Of a stretch of 5,576 nt of DNA, positions 1 through 5,576 are shown piece after piece (the stretch's first letter is position 1; the number at the start of each line of letters is the position of its first letter). The position numbers and the translations under genes were made by a program. The stretch spans positions 1-5,576 of the forward strand of contig CAMLRB010000225.1 of the NCBI GenBank assembly GCA_946482295.1, in the 5' to 3' direction. Source of the DNA: an uncultured Bacteriovorax sp. GTDB taxonomy: Bacteria > Bdellovibrionota > Bacteriovoracia > Bacteriovoracales > Bacteriovoracaceae. The notes beneath the pieces are model-generated. The model searched no databases, had not been told where the DNA came from, and saw only the letters and a program-made list of their open reading frames with translations.

Positions 1-199
1 GCCCAGGTGCCATATAAATAGGAATGTTGGAAAGATCTGGTACAGAATTTTCCAATTCACTTGAGTGCATATCATTTTTCTTTTCTTGCATTAAACGCGC
101 TACTTGATCGCTGTATCGCGGATAATCTTCCACATTGTGACTAGAACATGCAGTTAAAATAAAGAGGAAAAAAAGAAAAAGAATTGTAGGAAATTTCAC
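1..199 (-). CDS. Putative outer-membrane lipoprotein, N-terminal part (cut by window edge)
   Basis: The reading frame begins at a GTG (199-197) and stays open to the left edge, giving 66 visible residues. The N-terminus is a classic lipoprotein signal peptide: MKFP, then a Phe/Leu-rich hydrophobic core (about residues 5-15), then lipobox L-T-A-C with the acylated Cys at residue 18. Residues +2 and +3 are Ser-Ser rather than Asp, which in Gram-negative Lol sorting favours the outer membrane. The mature part seen so far is polar and shows no domain I recognise; it ends at an I-Y-M-A-P-G stretch. The GTG start is supported by an AGGAG six bases upstream. The gene is divergent from the polysaccharide arm. 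A polysaccharide-export lipoprotein is conceivable from the neighbourhood, but nothing visible proves it. The lipoprotein call is firm; the function is unknown. Confidence 0.82.
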   Translation of the reverse strand, partial: MKFPTILFLFFLFILTACSSHNVEDYPRYSDQVARLMQEKKNDMHSSELENSVPDLSNIPIYMAPG

Positions 200-205
200 G
201 CCACG

Positions 206-210
206 CTCCT
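206..210 (-). promoter_or_regulatory. Shine-Dalgarno of the lipoprotein gene
   Basis: On the minus strand this reads AGGAG, six bases before the GTG at 199-197. It is the main reason for accepting a non-ATG start, together with the signal peptide that begins exactly there. Confidence 0.75.
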
Positions 211-237
211 GTCCGAAGTTGGTTGTTTGTTGTAGGT

Positions 238-267
238 CTTTTAGGCCAACGGGAATGACGTTGTCAA
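238..267 (-). promoter_or_regulatory. Candidate sigma70-type promoter for the lipoprotein gene
   Basis: On the minus strand a perfect -35 hexamer TTGACA (267-262) is followed after 18 bases by TAAAAG (243-238), which matches four of six positions of TATAAT. Transcription would begin near 231, leaving a leader of about 30 bases that contains the AGGAG ribosome site. Position and spacing are sensible; the -10 match is only moderate, so this is a candidate. No comparable plus-strand promoter was found in the same intergenic region. Confidence 0.4.
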
Positions 268-273
268 AGCATT

Positions 274-277
274 GGAG
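274..277 (+). promoter_or_regulatory. Shine-Dalgarno that sets the first GT4 start
   Basis: GGAG lies ten bases before the ATG at 288. The spacing is slightly long, but the downstream ATG opens directly into M-K-I-I-H-V, the usual first beta strand of a GT4 enzyme. In-frame starts further upstream (TTG at 219, ATG at 255) would add a Cys/Arg-rich leader with no family counterpart. Confidence 0.5.
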
Positions 278-287
278 TCAACTAATT

Positions 288-1391
288 ATGAAGATCATCC
301 ACGTTGCACAGTTCCTCGGAATTGGAGGATTAGAAAAAATTCTCTTTCATTTGGCCAAAGCTCAAATTAAGGATGGGCATGATGTAAACGTCTATGTCTA
401 TGATCATGAACGAAGTTGGGTTCCTTACTTCCAGCGACACGGCATTAATGTTGTTACGCCTCCTTCAAAAAAACCAGGTTATGACTGGCAGCTTTTTAAA
501 AGAATGATGAGTGATTGTCATGATGCTCAAATTATCCATACGCATGATTTAAATCCACTCATGTATCTCGCACCTATAACATTATTAAAAAAAATCAAAG
601 GTCAAAAACATTATAAATTAATACATACAACGCATGGTTTAGATCATCTGACACATTCAAAAAAAATAAAACTTTACGAAAAATTAACGACGTTAATAAG
701 TGATGACGTTATAGCAGTAAGTGACAAAATTAAAAACTTCTACATGCAAGAAGTTAACTTAAACAAGTCGAAAATTCATTATGTTCCAAATGGAATTGAA
801 ACTTGGAAAGGAGAGATCACAGAGGAATTAAAAAAAGAAAAAAGACGTTGGCTTTGTAAAAAACATAATCTAGATTTTGATCGCCCGATCGTTCTCTCGT
901 TGTCACGGGTTGTTCCGCTAAAAGATCAGAAGTTTTTAATTAACGCTTTTAAAAAGCGTCCTGAGTATCAATTGCTCATTGTTGGTCCATCCGGAGAAGA
1001 CAAATATTTCAATGAATGTAAAAGCGAAGAAGATGTAAACATAAAAATAGTGGGAGGTCAGGAAATGGTGTCGGATTATAACTTAGGTGCAGATCTCTAT
1101 GTCAGTGCTTCGAAAAGTGAAGGCCTTCCAGTAGCTGTCTTAGAAGCGATGGCAGTTGAAACACCATGTTTAGTCAGCGACATTCCAGGGCATCAAACTC
1201 TTAATAACCATGGAGCTTACGTCGATCTTTTCCAATTGGGAGACCTGACAGGTTTCTTAGATAAATGTGATTACCTCCTGACTCATCCGCAGGAGCTTCA
1301 AACAAAGGTTGAGCGATCAAGGCAATCAGTAGAAGATTTTTTTTCAGTTGGAAAAATGGTTAAAAATTACTTTGAGATTTACCAAGCATGA
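288..1391 (+). CDS. GT4-family glycosyltransferase (GT-B fold), first gene of the plus-strand arm
   Basis: Predicted cytoplasmic enzyme of 367 residues, a normal length for family GT4, which transfers a sugar from a nucleotide-sugar donor with retention of configuration. The N-terminal Rossmann domain starts M-K-I-I-H-V, followed by the glycine-rich loop G-G-L-E-K (13-17). H-T-H-D (84-87) and H-T-T-H-G (113-117) follow, with V-P-N-G-I (166-170) closing the domain. The C-terminal donor domain has S-R-V-V-P-L-K (206-212; Arg207 and Lys212 in the usual phosphate-binding positions), I-V-G-P (231-234) and the EX7E motif Glu278/Glu286 within S-E-G-L-P-V-A-V-L-E. There is no membrane segment. It leads an arm with a flippase and a second GT4, so it probably adds a sugar to a lipid-linked surface glycan. 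The donor and acceptor cannot be told. Bases 541-840 are markedly AT-rich compared with the 3' half. Its stop overlaps the next start. Confidence 0.9.
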   Translation: MKIIHVAQFLGIGGLEKILFHLAKAQIKDGHDVNVYVYDHERSWVPYFQRHGINVVTPPSKKPGYDWQLFKRMMSDCHDAQIIHTHDLNPLMYLAPITLLKKIKGQKHYKLIHTTHGLDHLTHSKKIKLYEKLTTLISDDVIAVSDKIKNFYMQEVNLNKSKIHYVPNGIETWKGEITEELKKEKRRWLCKKHNLDFDRPIVLSLSRVVPLKDQKFLINAFKKRPEYQLLIVGPSGEDKYFNECKSEEDVNIKIVGGQEMVSDYNLGADLYVSASKSEGLPVAVLEAMAVETPCLVSDIPGHQTLNNHGAYVDLFQLGDLTGFLDKCDYLLTHPQELQTKVERSRQSVEDFFSVGKMVKNYFEIYQA

Positions 1392-2833
1392 TGACATTAA
1401 GAGCTCTCAAACACGGGCATTGGCCGGTTTTTTTAGTGAGCATACTTTCTGCTCTTACCAATCTCTTTTTGCCAATTGTTTTAGTGAGGCTCTTAAATCC
1501 TCATGATATTGGACTTTATAAGATTTTCTTCCTCTACGCTCATTCTATTACTTATCTATCTTTAGCTGGAGGACCTCTCTACAGTGTTTATTATTGGATA
1601 GGAAAAAAAGATAATCATGCTGAATATATTGAACAGGCCTGGATCTTGAGTTTTATATTGAGTTTGATGAGCGCACTCATAGGACTTCTCTTCTCACTGC
1701 AAATTGCCCATCTTATTGCCCTTTCTACTGAGCAAACTATTTTGTTACTGCTTTCTGCAATTACAAGTGCGCCTGGCTCTTTTTTTGGTGAATATCTCAT
1801 CGCCAAAGGTAAGGGTATACAAGGGAGTTTATTCAATGGTGGTTTTGAAATTATCAAATCAATTCTCATTGTCGGATTAGTGTGGATCTATCGTGATATC
1901 GATGTCGCGTTTTGGAGTTTCACCATTCTCTTTGGCCTAAAGTTGATGATTGCTTTTGCTCTCGGACACAAAAAAAATATTTTTAGATTTAAAGTTAATT
2001 GGAAGCGTTTAAAAGAAGTATGGCGATATTGCGCACCTTTATCTCTAGCTGGTGCTTTAGGATTCTTTCTTGAACGAATAGATCTCATTTTATTGTCATC
2101 TCAACTAAGCACCACTCAATATGCGTTTTATTCAATGGGTTGCCTTTTAGTCCCTCCCCTTTATCTTCTCGAGATGTCAGTATCAAAAGTGCTTGTACCT
2201 AATCTTTCAAAAAGTTTTCACGAAGAAGATTATGATGGAATGTCCAAGGCCTATAAAAAAGCACAGAAAGACATTGGCTACCTCATGATACCTGCAGTGT
2301 TTGGCCTAATTATTTTTAGTAAACCTATCATTGAAATTCTTTTTACATCTCAATATGCAGAATCGGCCCAATATCTTCAACTTTATGCTCTAACTTATCT
2401 CTCATTCATCATTCCCCATGATGCTGTCGCAAGAGCAACAGGAAACTCCAAATGGGTGTTGAAAATTTATCTGGCGCTTACGCCCCTCTCCATTCTTGTT
2501 GTGGCCTTGAGTGCACGTTTGTTTGGACCCATTGGCGCGCTCATTTCTTCAATGACATTTATGTTTTTGCCAAAAGTCCCTGGTCTACTCTTCTCATCAC
2601 AAACAATGAAACAAAAAATTTCCCAAATCATTGAATGGAGAGGGTTATCTGTTTACGTCTGTGTCAACCTACTCCTAACTATCCTTTGTTTTGGGACCAG
2701 GCCCTTTTTTGCTTCAGAAAAAATGTGGTTTATTGTGATTGGCCCGATCTATGCTCTTATTTATCTAGGAATAGTGAACGCGCTTAAAACCATAAAAACG
2801 TTGAATGCATGGGAAGCTAATTATGAAGTCTAA
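1388..2833 (+). CDS. Wzx-like polysaccharide/oligosaccharide flippase (MOP superfamily)
   Basis: Integral inner-membrane protein of 481 residues, typical for Wzx and related flippases that move undecaprenyl-linked oligosaccharides from the cytoplasmic to the periplasmic face. By eye there are about 14 hydrophobic helices, near 13-36, 43-62, 83-104, 107-127, 153-168, 172-192, 214-236, 246-266, 296-313, 325-345, 357-377, 380-403, 420-438 and 445-467. The N-terminal L-V-R-L-L-N-P-H-D-I-G-L-Y stretch (32-44) is characteristic of the family. So is the middle P-N-L-S-K (271-275), which leads into a charged loop and then I-P-A-V-F-G-L (301-307). The start ATG shares ATGA with the stop of the preceding GT4, implying translational coupling; a second ATG follows at once (1391), so the exact start could be one codon later. 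Lying between two glycosyltransferases fits a Wzx role, but the substrate is unknown and an unrelated MOP exporter cannot be wholly excluded. Confidence 0.88.
   Translation: MMTLRALKHGHWPVFLVSILSALTNLFLPIVLVRLLNPHDIGLYKIFFLYAHSITYLSLAGGPLYSVYYWIGKKDNHAEYIEQAWILSFILSLMSALIGLLFSLQIAHLIALSTEQTILLLLSAITSAPGSFFGEYLIAKGKGIQGSLFNGGFEIIKSILIVGLVWIYRDIDVAFWSFTILFGLKLMIAFALGHKKNIFRFKVNWKRLKEVWRYCAPLSLAGALGFFLERIDLILLSSQLSTTQYAFYSMGCLLVPPLYLLEMSVSKVLVPNLSKSFHEEDYDGMSKAYKKAQKDIGYLMIPAVFGLIIFSKPIIEILFTSQYAESAQYLQLYALTYLSFIIPHDAVARATGNSKWVLKIYLALTPLSILVVALSARLFGPIGALISSMTFMFLPKVPGLLFSSQTMKQKISQIIEWRGLSVYVCVNLLLTILCFGTRPFFASEKMWFIVIGPIYALIYLGIVNALKTIKTLNAWEANYEV
2811..2816 (+). promoter_or_regulatory. Shine-Dalgarno-like site inside the flippase 3' end, sets the second GT4 start
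   Basis: GGGAAG lies six bases before the ATG at 2823 and is itself within the last codons of the flippase gene. It favours 2823 over the in-frame ATG at 2805, which has no purine-rich site before it. Confidence 0.45.
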
Positions 2834-3950
2834 AAAAAGAGCCCGTCCCATTTTAGTCATTGCTCCTGGAATAATATCTGGTGCGGAAAAAGTTGTTCAA
2901 ACTGGTAGTATTGCTCTTTATGAAATTGGTCTCGATCCTATCGTTATCATCATAAGAGAAACACGTGTTCCCGTTTATGCTGAACAATTCGAAAAGATTC
3001 TTCCGCCGTTCGTAAATAGAATCATTGTAAATTCTTCCAGTGCTTATGATTTTTTACTACCAGTAAGATTAAAATATTCATTAAAAAAATTTTTAGATCA
3101 CGAAAAGCCCAGTAATCTTGTTTTCCACAGCCACGGCTTTAAAGCATTGATCGCCTGTGCTTTAGTTCGAGGGCAATATCATCACATTCACACACATCAT
3201 GGAAATACCGGCCATACTTTAAAAGTTAGAATGTATGAGAAACTAGCTTTTACTTTCATGAAATCCTGTAATCGAGTAATTGCAGTTTCACAAAGAATGA
3301 AAGAAGAATTGCTGGAAGCTCTAGCTCCTTATAAAAAAATTTCCGTCATCGATAATATGTTATCGACTAAAAATATGTCAAAAATTCGCGAACGTCGTTT
3401 TGCTTTGGCACCAAATGATCATGAAATGCTCAAACTACTCTATGTCGGTCGATTAAGCCCGGAAAAAGGACTTCTGAACTTTCTTCAATGTTGGTCTACT
3501 CTTATTTATCGTGATCGTTTTGAACTTCTTGTTTTAGGAGAGGGACCTGAACGTTTTGCGATAGAAGCTTTTTTGCGTGAAAACCATCTTCAATCAAGGG
3601 TAAAACTCTTGGGTCATGTTATGGATCCTGCCGAATTTTACATTGGTGCTGATCTACTCATCATGCCTAGTCTCACCGAAGGATTGCCTATGACTTTGAT
3701 AGAATCCTTAAGCGCTGGTTTACCAGTTCTGGCCAATGATGTTGGTGCTATAAGCAGTCTCATCAAACATAATTTGAATGGGTACCTCTGTCAGAACTCA
3801 AATCCCGAACTTTGGACAACAGCTTTATGGGAATCGCTTAAAAATATTCAAGCCTGGAAAAATTACGCCGAAGAACATGCCCATGAAGTGGAGAATCGAT
3901 TCTCCCCTAATAAATGGGCGTATAAAACTCAAGCCTTCTATCAAATTTAA
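2823..3950 (+). CDS. GT4-family glycosyltransferase, last gene of the plus-strand arm
   Basis: Predicted cytoplasmic GT-B enzyme of 375 residues. After a short basic leader (M-K-S-K-K-R-A-R) comes the first beta strand P-I-L-V-I-A-P-G and the loop S-G-A-E-K (19-23). H-S-H-G (102-105) and H-T-H-H-G (123-127) match the histidine motifs of the first GT4 of the arm, as do Y-E-K-L (138-141) and V-I-A-V-S (152-156), so the two enzymes are distant paralogues. The donor domain shows Y-V-G-R-L-S-P-E-K-G (207-216; Arg210 and Lys215), L-G-E-G-P-E-R (238-244), L-G-H (263-265) and an intact EX7E (Glu286/Glu294). In place of the common V-P-N-G it has V-I-D-N (175-178). The start overlaps the flippase gene by 11 bases, so co-transcription and coupling are likely. 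Probable role: a further sugar addition to the same glycan. Donor and acceptor are unknown. Confidence 0.9.
   Translation: MKSKKRARPILVIAPGIISGAEKVVQTGSIALYEIGLDPIVIIIRETRVPVYAEQFEKILPPFVNRIIVNSSSAYDFLLPVRLKYSLKKFLDHEKPSNLVFHSHGFKALIACALVRGQYHHIHTHHGNTGHTLKVRMYEKLAFTFMKSCNRVIAVSQRMKEELLEALAPYKKISVIDNMLSTKNMSKIRERRFALAPNDHEMLKLLYVGRLSPEKGLLNFLQCWSTLIYRDRFELLVLGEGPERFAIEAFLRENHLQSRVKLLGHVMDPAEFYIGADLLIMPSLTEGLPMTLIESLSAGLPVLANDVGAISSLIKHNLNGYLCQNSNPELWTTALWESLKNIQAWKNYAEEHAHEVENRFSPNKWAYKTQAFYQI
3890..3905. repeat. 16-bp perfect palindrome inside the 3' end of the second GT4 gene
   Basis: GGAGAATCGATTCTCC is its own reverse complement. As RNA it could form a six-pair stem with a TCGA loop, but no T-tract follows on either strand, so it does not look like an intrinsic terminator. 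It encodes part of the C-terminal tail (E-N-R-F-S) and may be chance. Confidence 0.5.
3947..3950. other. Interlocked stop codons of convergent genes (TTAA)
   Basis: The plus-strand GT4 ends with TAA at 3948-3950 and the minus-strand GT4 ends with TAA at 3949-3947, so the palindrome TTAA serves both. There is no intergenic DNA between the two arms and no recognisable terminator at the junction. The surrounding 3942-3955 is a near-palindrome with one mismatched pair. Confidence 0.85.
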
Positions 3951-5158
3951 GTTTGCAAAGAAATGTACGCGTTGTGTCCGATTATTTCTGGACTATAAAT
4001 TTTTTCAAATGTAGTAAACGCTTCTTTGGCCTTTTCTCTTGAAATTTCTGGTTCCAGATTTTTGAGAATACGAATCCATTCATTAGCATCATCTGCTTTA
4101 TGAAATTGATCTTCAGAAAGTCCACTTCCCTGCACACCCATCGAAGTCGAGATGACTGGAACGCCTTTGGAAATACTCTCAATTACTTTTATTCGTGTTC
4201 CCGATCCAAAACGAATCGGAATGATAGTATAATCAGCTTCTGCATAGACTGAATCTAAGTCCTTTACGAATCCTAAAAAACGTATTCCGGGAAATGTATA
4301 AAACGGTTCTGCCCATGAAGCTTCTCCACCGCCTACGATTTTTAGCTCAAGACGTTGGTGATCTACGAATGGCCAGATTTCATGCAGGAACCATCGCAGG
4401 CCATCGGCATTGGGTGCCCAATCAAGTTTTCCAACAAAGAGAAGTTTTATTTTTTGAGAACGAACGGGACTCGGAATAAAAATTTTTTCTTTTGAAAAGT
4501 TGAGTCCAACAGGTACATGTTCAATATTATTTTGCCCCGTGATTTCGACAAAACGTTTCAAATCTTCATTGGCAATCGCCCACACCCTTTTAGATTTTCT
4601 AATAAGTGTTTTTTCTAGTGCCGCCATCTTTTGCCCCTGCCAAAGAAGAAGTATCCGTTTAAAAGGATTGTCTGTTTTAGAAGCAGCTGTTGACCATAGA
4701 TCTTGTTCAACATTATGAGCGCGGTAGACAATAGGTGGTAAAAGCCCCTCATACTCTAAATCAAGAAAAGCACTATAAGGGTGTAAACCATCAAAAACGA
4801 GAACATCATATTTGTACGATTCAAGTATACGACGAATCTCTCTACGGCAATGCCAAGAAGAAAAATGCCCGGCAGTGACTGGCATATCGGGATTTTGAAT
4901 GAAGTTCAGCAAGAGAGTGAACATCTTTCTCCACTTTCCCAGCATTCTTGGTTTTGGAAGGACATGAATTTTATTCGGCCGGAATTGCTCTTGATACATT
5001 TCTAAATGTAAATCATCTTCATGTTCATCGCGATAGACAATGATATGCAGTTCATTAAAATGCGGACGGATCGAGCTTAACAATGACTGATTCGCCACTC
5101 GAGCACCATCACTAATAGGAAAGATTAGTTTTGGAACGACCCAAAGACATTTTTTCAT
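3947..5158 (-). CDS. GT4-type glycosyltransferase of the G-x-G-T-R-x-K-x-x-E subgroup, last gene of the minus-strand arm
   Basis: Predicted cytoplasmic GT-B enzyme of 403 residues. The N-terminus M-K-K-C-L-W-V-V-P leads into S-D-G-A-R-V-A-N-Q (16-24), a loop typical of this subgroup. Y-R-A-H-N-V-E-Q-D-L-W (145-155) is the conserved Arg/His/Asn/Glu segment of the acceptor-side domain. The donor domain carries F-V-G-K-L-D-W-A-P-N (241-250), I-V-G-G-G (274-278), L-G-F-V-K-D (295-300) and then P-I-R-F-G-S-G-T-R-I-K-V-I-E (314-327). Glu327 is the second Glu of EX7E; the first is Ser319, which is normal for enzymes with a G-[GS]-G-T-R motif and not a sign of inactivation. An upstream in-frame ATG (5242) is rejected because it lies inside the preceding gene and adds residues without family character. 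The gap to the upstream GT2 gene is 7 bases. Its sugar specificity is unknown. Confidence 0.88.
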   Translation of the reverse strand: MKKCLWVVPKLIFPISDGARVANQSLLSSIRPHFNELHIIVYRDEHEDDLHLEMYQEQFRPNKIHVLPKPRMLGKWRKMFTLLLNFIQNPDMPVTAGHFSSWHCRREIRRILESYKYDVLVFDGLHPYSAFLDLEYEGLLPPIVYRAHNVEQDLWSTAASKTDNPFKRILLLWQGQKMAALEKTLIRKSKRVWAIANEDLKRFVEITGQNNIEHVPVGLNFSKEKIFIPSPVRSQKIKLLFVGKLDWAPNADGLRWFLHEIWPFVDHQRLELKIVGGGEASWAEPFYTFPGIRFLGFVKDLDSVYAEADYTIIPIRFGSGTRIKVIESISKGVPVISTSMGVQGSGLSEDQFHKADDANEWIRILKNLEPEISREKAKEAFTTFEKIYSPEIIGHNAYISLQT

Positions 5159-5161
5159 GTT

Positions 5162-5167
5162 CACCTC
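5162..5167 (-). promoter_or_regulatory. Shine-Dalgarno overlapping the GT2 stop, sets the minus-strand GT4 start
   Basis: On the minus strand this reads GAGGTG, close before the ATG at 5158, and it overlaps the TGA of the upstream gene (5168-5166). The arrangement points to coupled translation and decides the start at 5158 over the in-frame ATGs at 5176 and 5242. Confidence 0.65.
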
Positions 5168-5576
5168 AGTAGACATTAGTTTCCCATGTGGCCTCGAGTT
5201 CAGTCGTGAGTGTGAGGTAAATCGCCCTAAGGCTTGCTGCATTCACGACAATAAAATAAGTGGGAAATGAAAATATTTTACCTAAAGGCCCTGGAACTCG
5301 TGTGAATAGTCCCAGAACACCAAAAAGATAAAACGCAAATTGCAAAAGCATGGCCATATCAATGATAGGAGAAATGTGATTTAGAAAACAGAAAACATTC
5401 ACAATAAAAAGTTGAATGAGGAAAAAAGGAACCATCCATCGCAGGACTTTGTGGAAAAATAGTTGGGCAATAATTCCCTGATGTTTCATGAAACTTAGTT
5501 GGCGAAGAGCATAGATTAATCCATGCATCCCCCCTCTAATTACTCTAACTCGCATATGAAACTCTTGTTCCGGTTT
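5166..5576 (-). CDS. GT2-family membrane glycosyltransferase, C-terminal part (cut by window edge)
   Basis: The frame is open from the right edge, giving 136 visible residues before TGA; the gene starts outside the window, so the in-frame ATG at 5555 is internal. The visible part begins K-P-E-Q-E-F-H-M-R-V-R-V-I-R, resembling the E-x-E-F-x-x-[RK]-V-R segment that follows the catalytic domain in membrane-anchored GT2 enzymes of exopolysaccharide synthesis. F-H-K-V-L-R-W-M-V-P (41-50) then leads into the first of three hydrophobic helices, near residues 45-66, 74-91 and 101-123. The end, A-T-W-E (about 129-132), recalls the T-W-E/D tail of the same family. The nucleotide-binding and catalytic Asp motifs would lie beyond the edge and cannot be checked. 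It is upstream of, and nearly abuts, the GT4 of the minus-strand arm. The GT2 assignment rests on the pattern of the C-terminal region only; another polytopic protein is possible but less likely. Confidence 0.7.
   Translation of the reverse strand, partial: KPEQEFHMRVRVIRGGMHGLIYALRQLSFMKHQGIIAQLFFHKVLRWMVPFFLIQLFIVNVFCFLNHISPIIDMAMLLQFAFYLFGVLGLFTRVPGPLGKIFSFPTYFIVVNAASLRAIYLTLTTELEATWETNVY

Noticed and set aside
135..160. Plus-strand promoter TTGTGA / TAAAAT inside the lipoprotein gene
   Set aside because: The hexamers are fair, but the 14-base spacer is too short for a sigma70 promoter.
219..287. N-terminal extension of the first GT4 from TTG 219 or ATG 255
   Set aside because: The leader is Cys/Arg-rich and unlike GT4 enzymes; ATG 288 has an SD and begins at the canonical first beta strand.
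314..327. No entry on the minus-strand GT4 being catalytically dead for lacking the first Glu of EX7E (protein residues 314-327)
   Set aside because: The G-S-G-T-R-x-K-x-x-E form is the normal motif of its subgroup, so the missing Glu is not evidence of inactivation. Numbers here are residues of the protein at 3947-5158.
1615..2088. Minus-strand open frames opposite the flippase gene
   Set aside because: They are short, have no recognisable motif, and lie entirely antisense to a well-supported membrane protein gene.
3976..4005. Possible plus-strand terminator: GTCC/GGAC pair followed by a T-run
   Set aside because: The stem has only four pairs with a ten-base loop, and several bases separate it from the T-run; too weak to call.
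3778..4014. Plus-strand frame spanning the convergent junction
   Set aside because: It overlaps the ends of two real genes in another frame, and its translation is low in complexity with no motif.
4294..4718. Plus-strand open frames opposite the minus-strand GT4
   Set aside because: They are shadows of the GT4 coding sequence with no SD and no protein-like pattern.
5159..5242. N-terminal extension of the minus-strand GT4 from ATG 5242 or ATG 5176
   Set aside because: It overlaps the upstream GT2 gene out of frame, while GAGGTG directly precedes ATG 5158 and the family N-terminus begins there.

Overview
The window is AT-rich, densely coded bacterial DNA from what looks like a Gram-negative organism. 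The left-edge gene encodes a lipoprotein precursor with a lipobox Cys and no Asp at +2, as expected for sorting to an outer membrane. The taxon cannot be fixed from this sequence. A low-GC Bdellovibrionota-like or similar proteobacterial lineage is only a guess.

Layout, left to right. (1) A truncated minus-strand lipoprotein gene (1-199) with a good SD and a candidate sigma70-type promoter. (2) An 88-bp divergent intergenic region (200-287). (3) A three-gene plus-strand arm (288-3950): a GT4 glycosyltransferase, a 14-helix Wzx/MOP-superfamily flippase, and a second GT4 glycosyltransferase. Its cistrons overlap by 4 and 11 nt. (4) A two-gene minus-strand arm (5576-3947): the C-terminal membrane part of a GT2 glycosyltransferase cut by the right edge, followed after 7 nt by a third GT4-type glycosyltransferase. 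The two arms meet tail to tail and their stop codons interlock in one TTAA tetramer.

Together the genes form part of a surface-polysaccharide locus (capsule, exopolysaccharide or O-antigen type). Cytoplasmic GT4 enzymes and a membrane GT2 enzyme would build a lipid-linked oligosaccharide, and the flippase would move it across the inner membrane. No polymerase (Wzy), ligase, initiating phosphoglycosyltransferase or sugar-nucleotide gene is visible, so the polymer and pathway type are open. I see no RNA gene, CRISPR array, insertion sequence or convincing terminator. All substantial coding space belongs to six genes, two of them partial. I do not see a clearly new system; the most notable points are the interlocked convergent stops, a sharp composition dip inside the first GT4 gene, and the split convergent layout of the locus.
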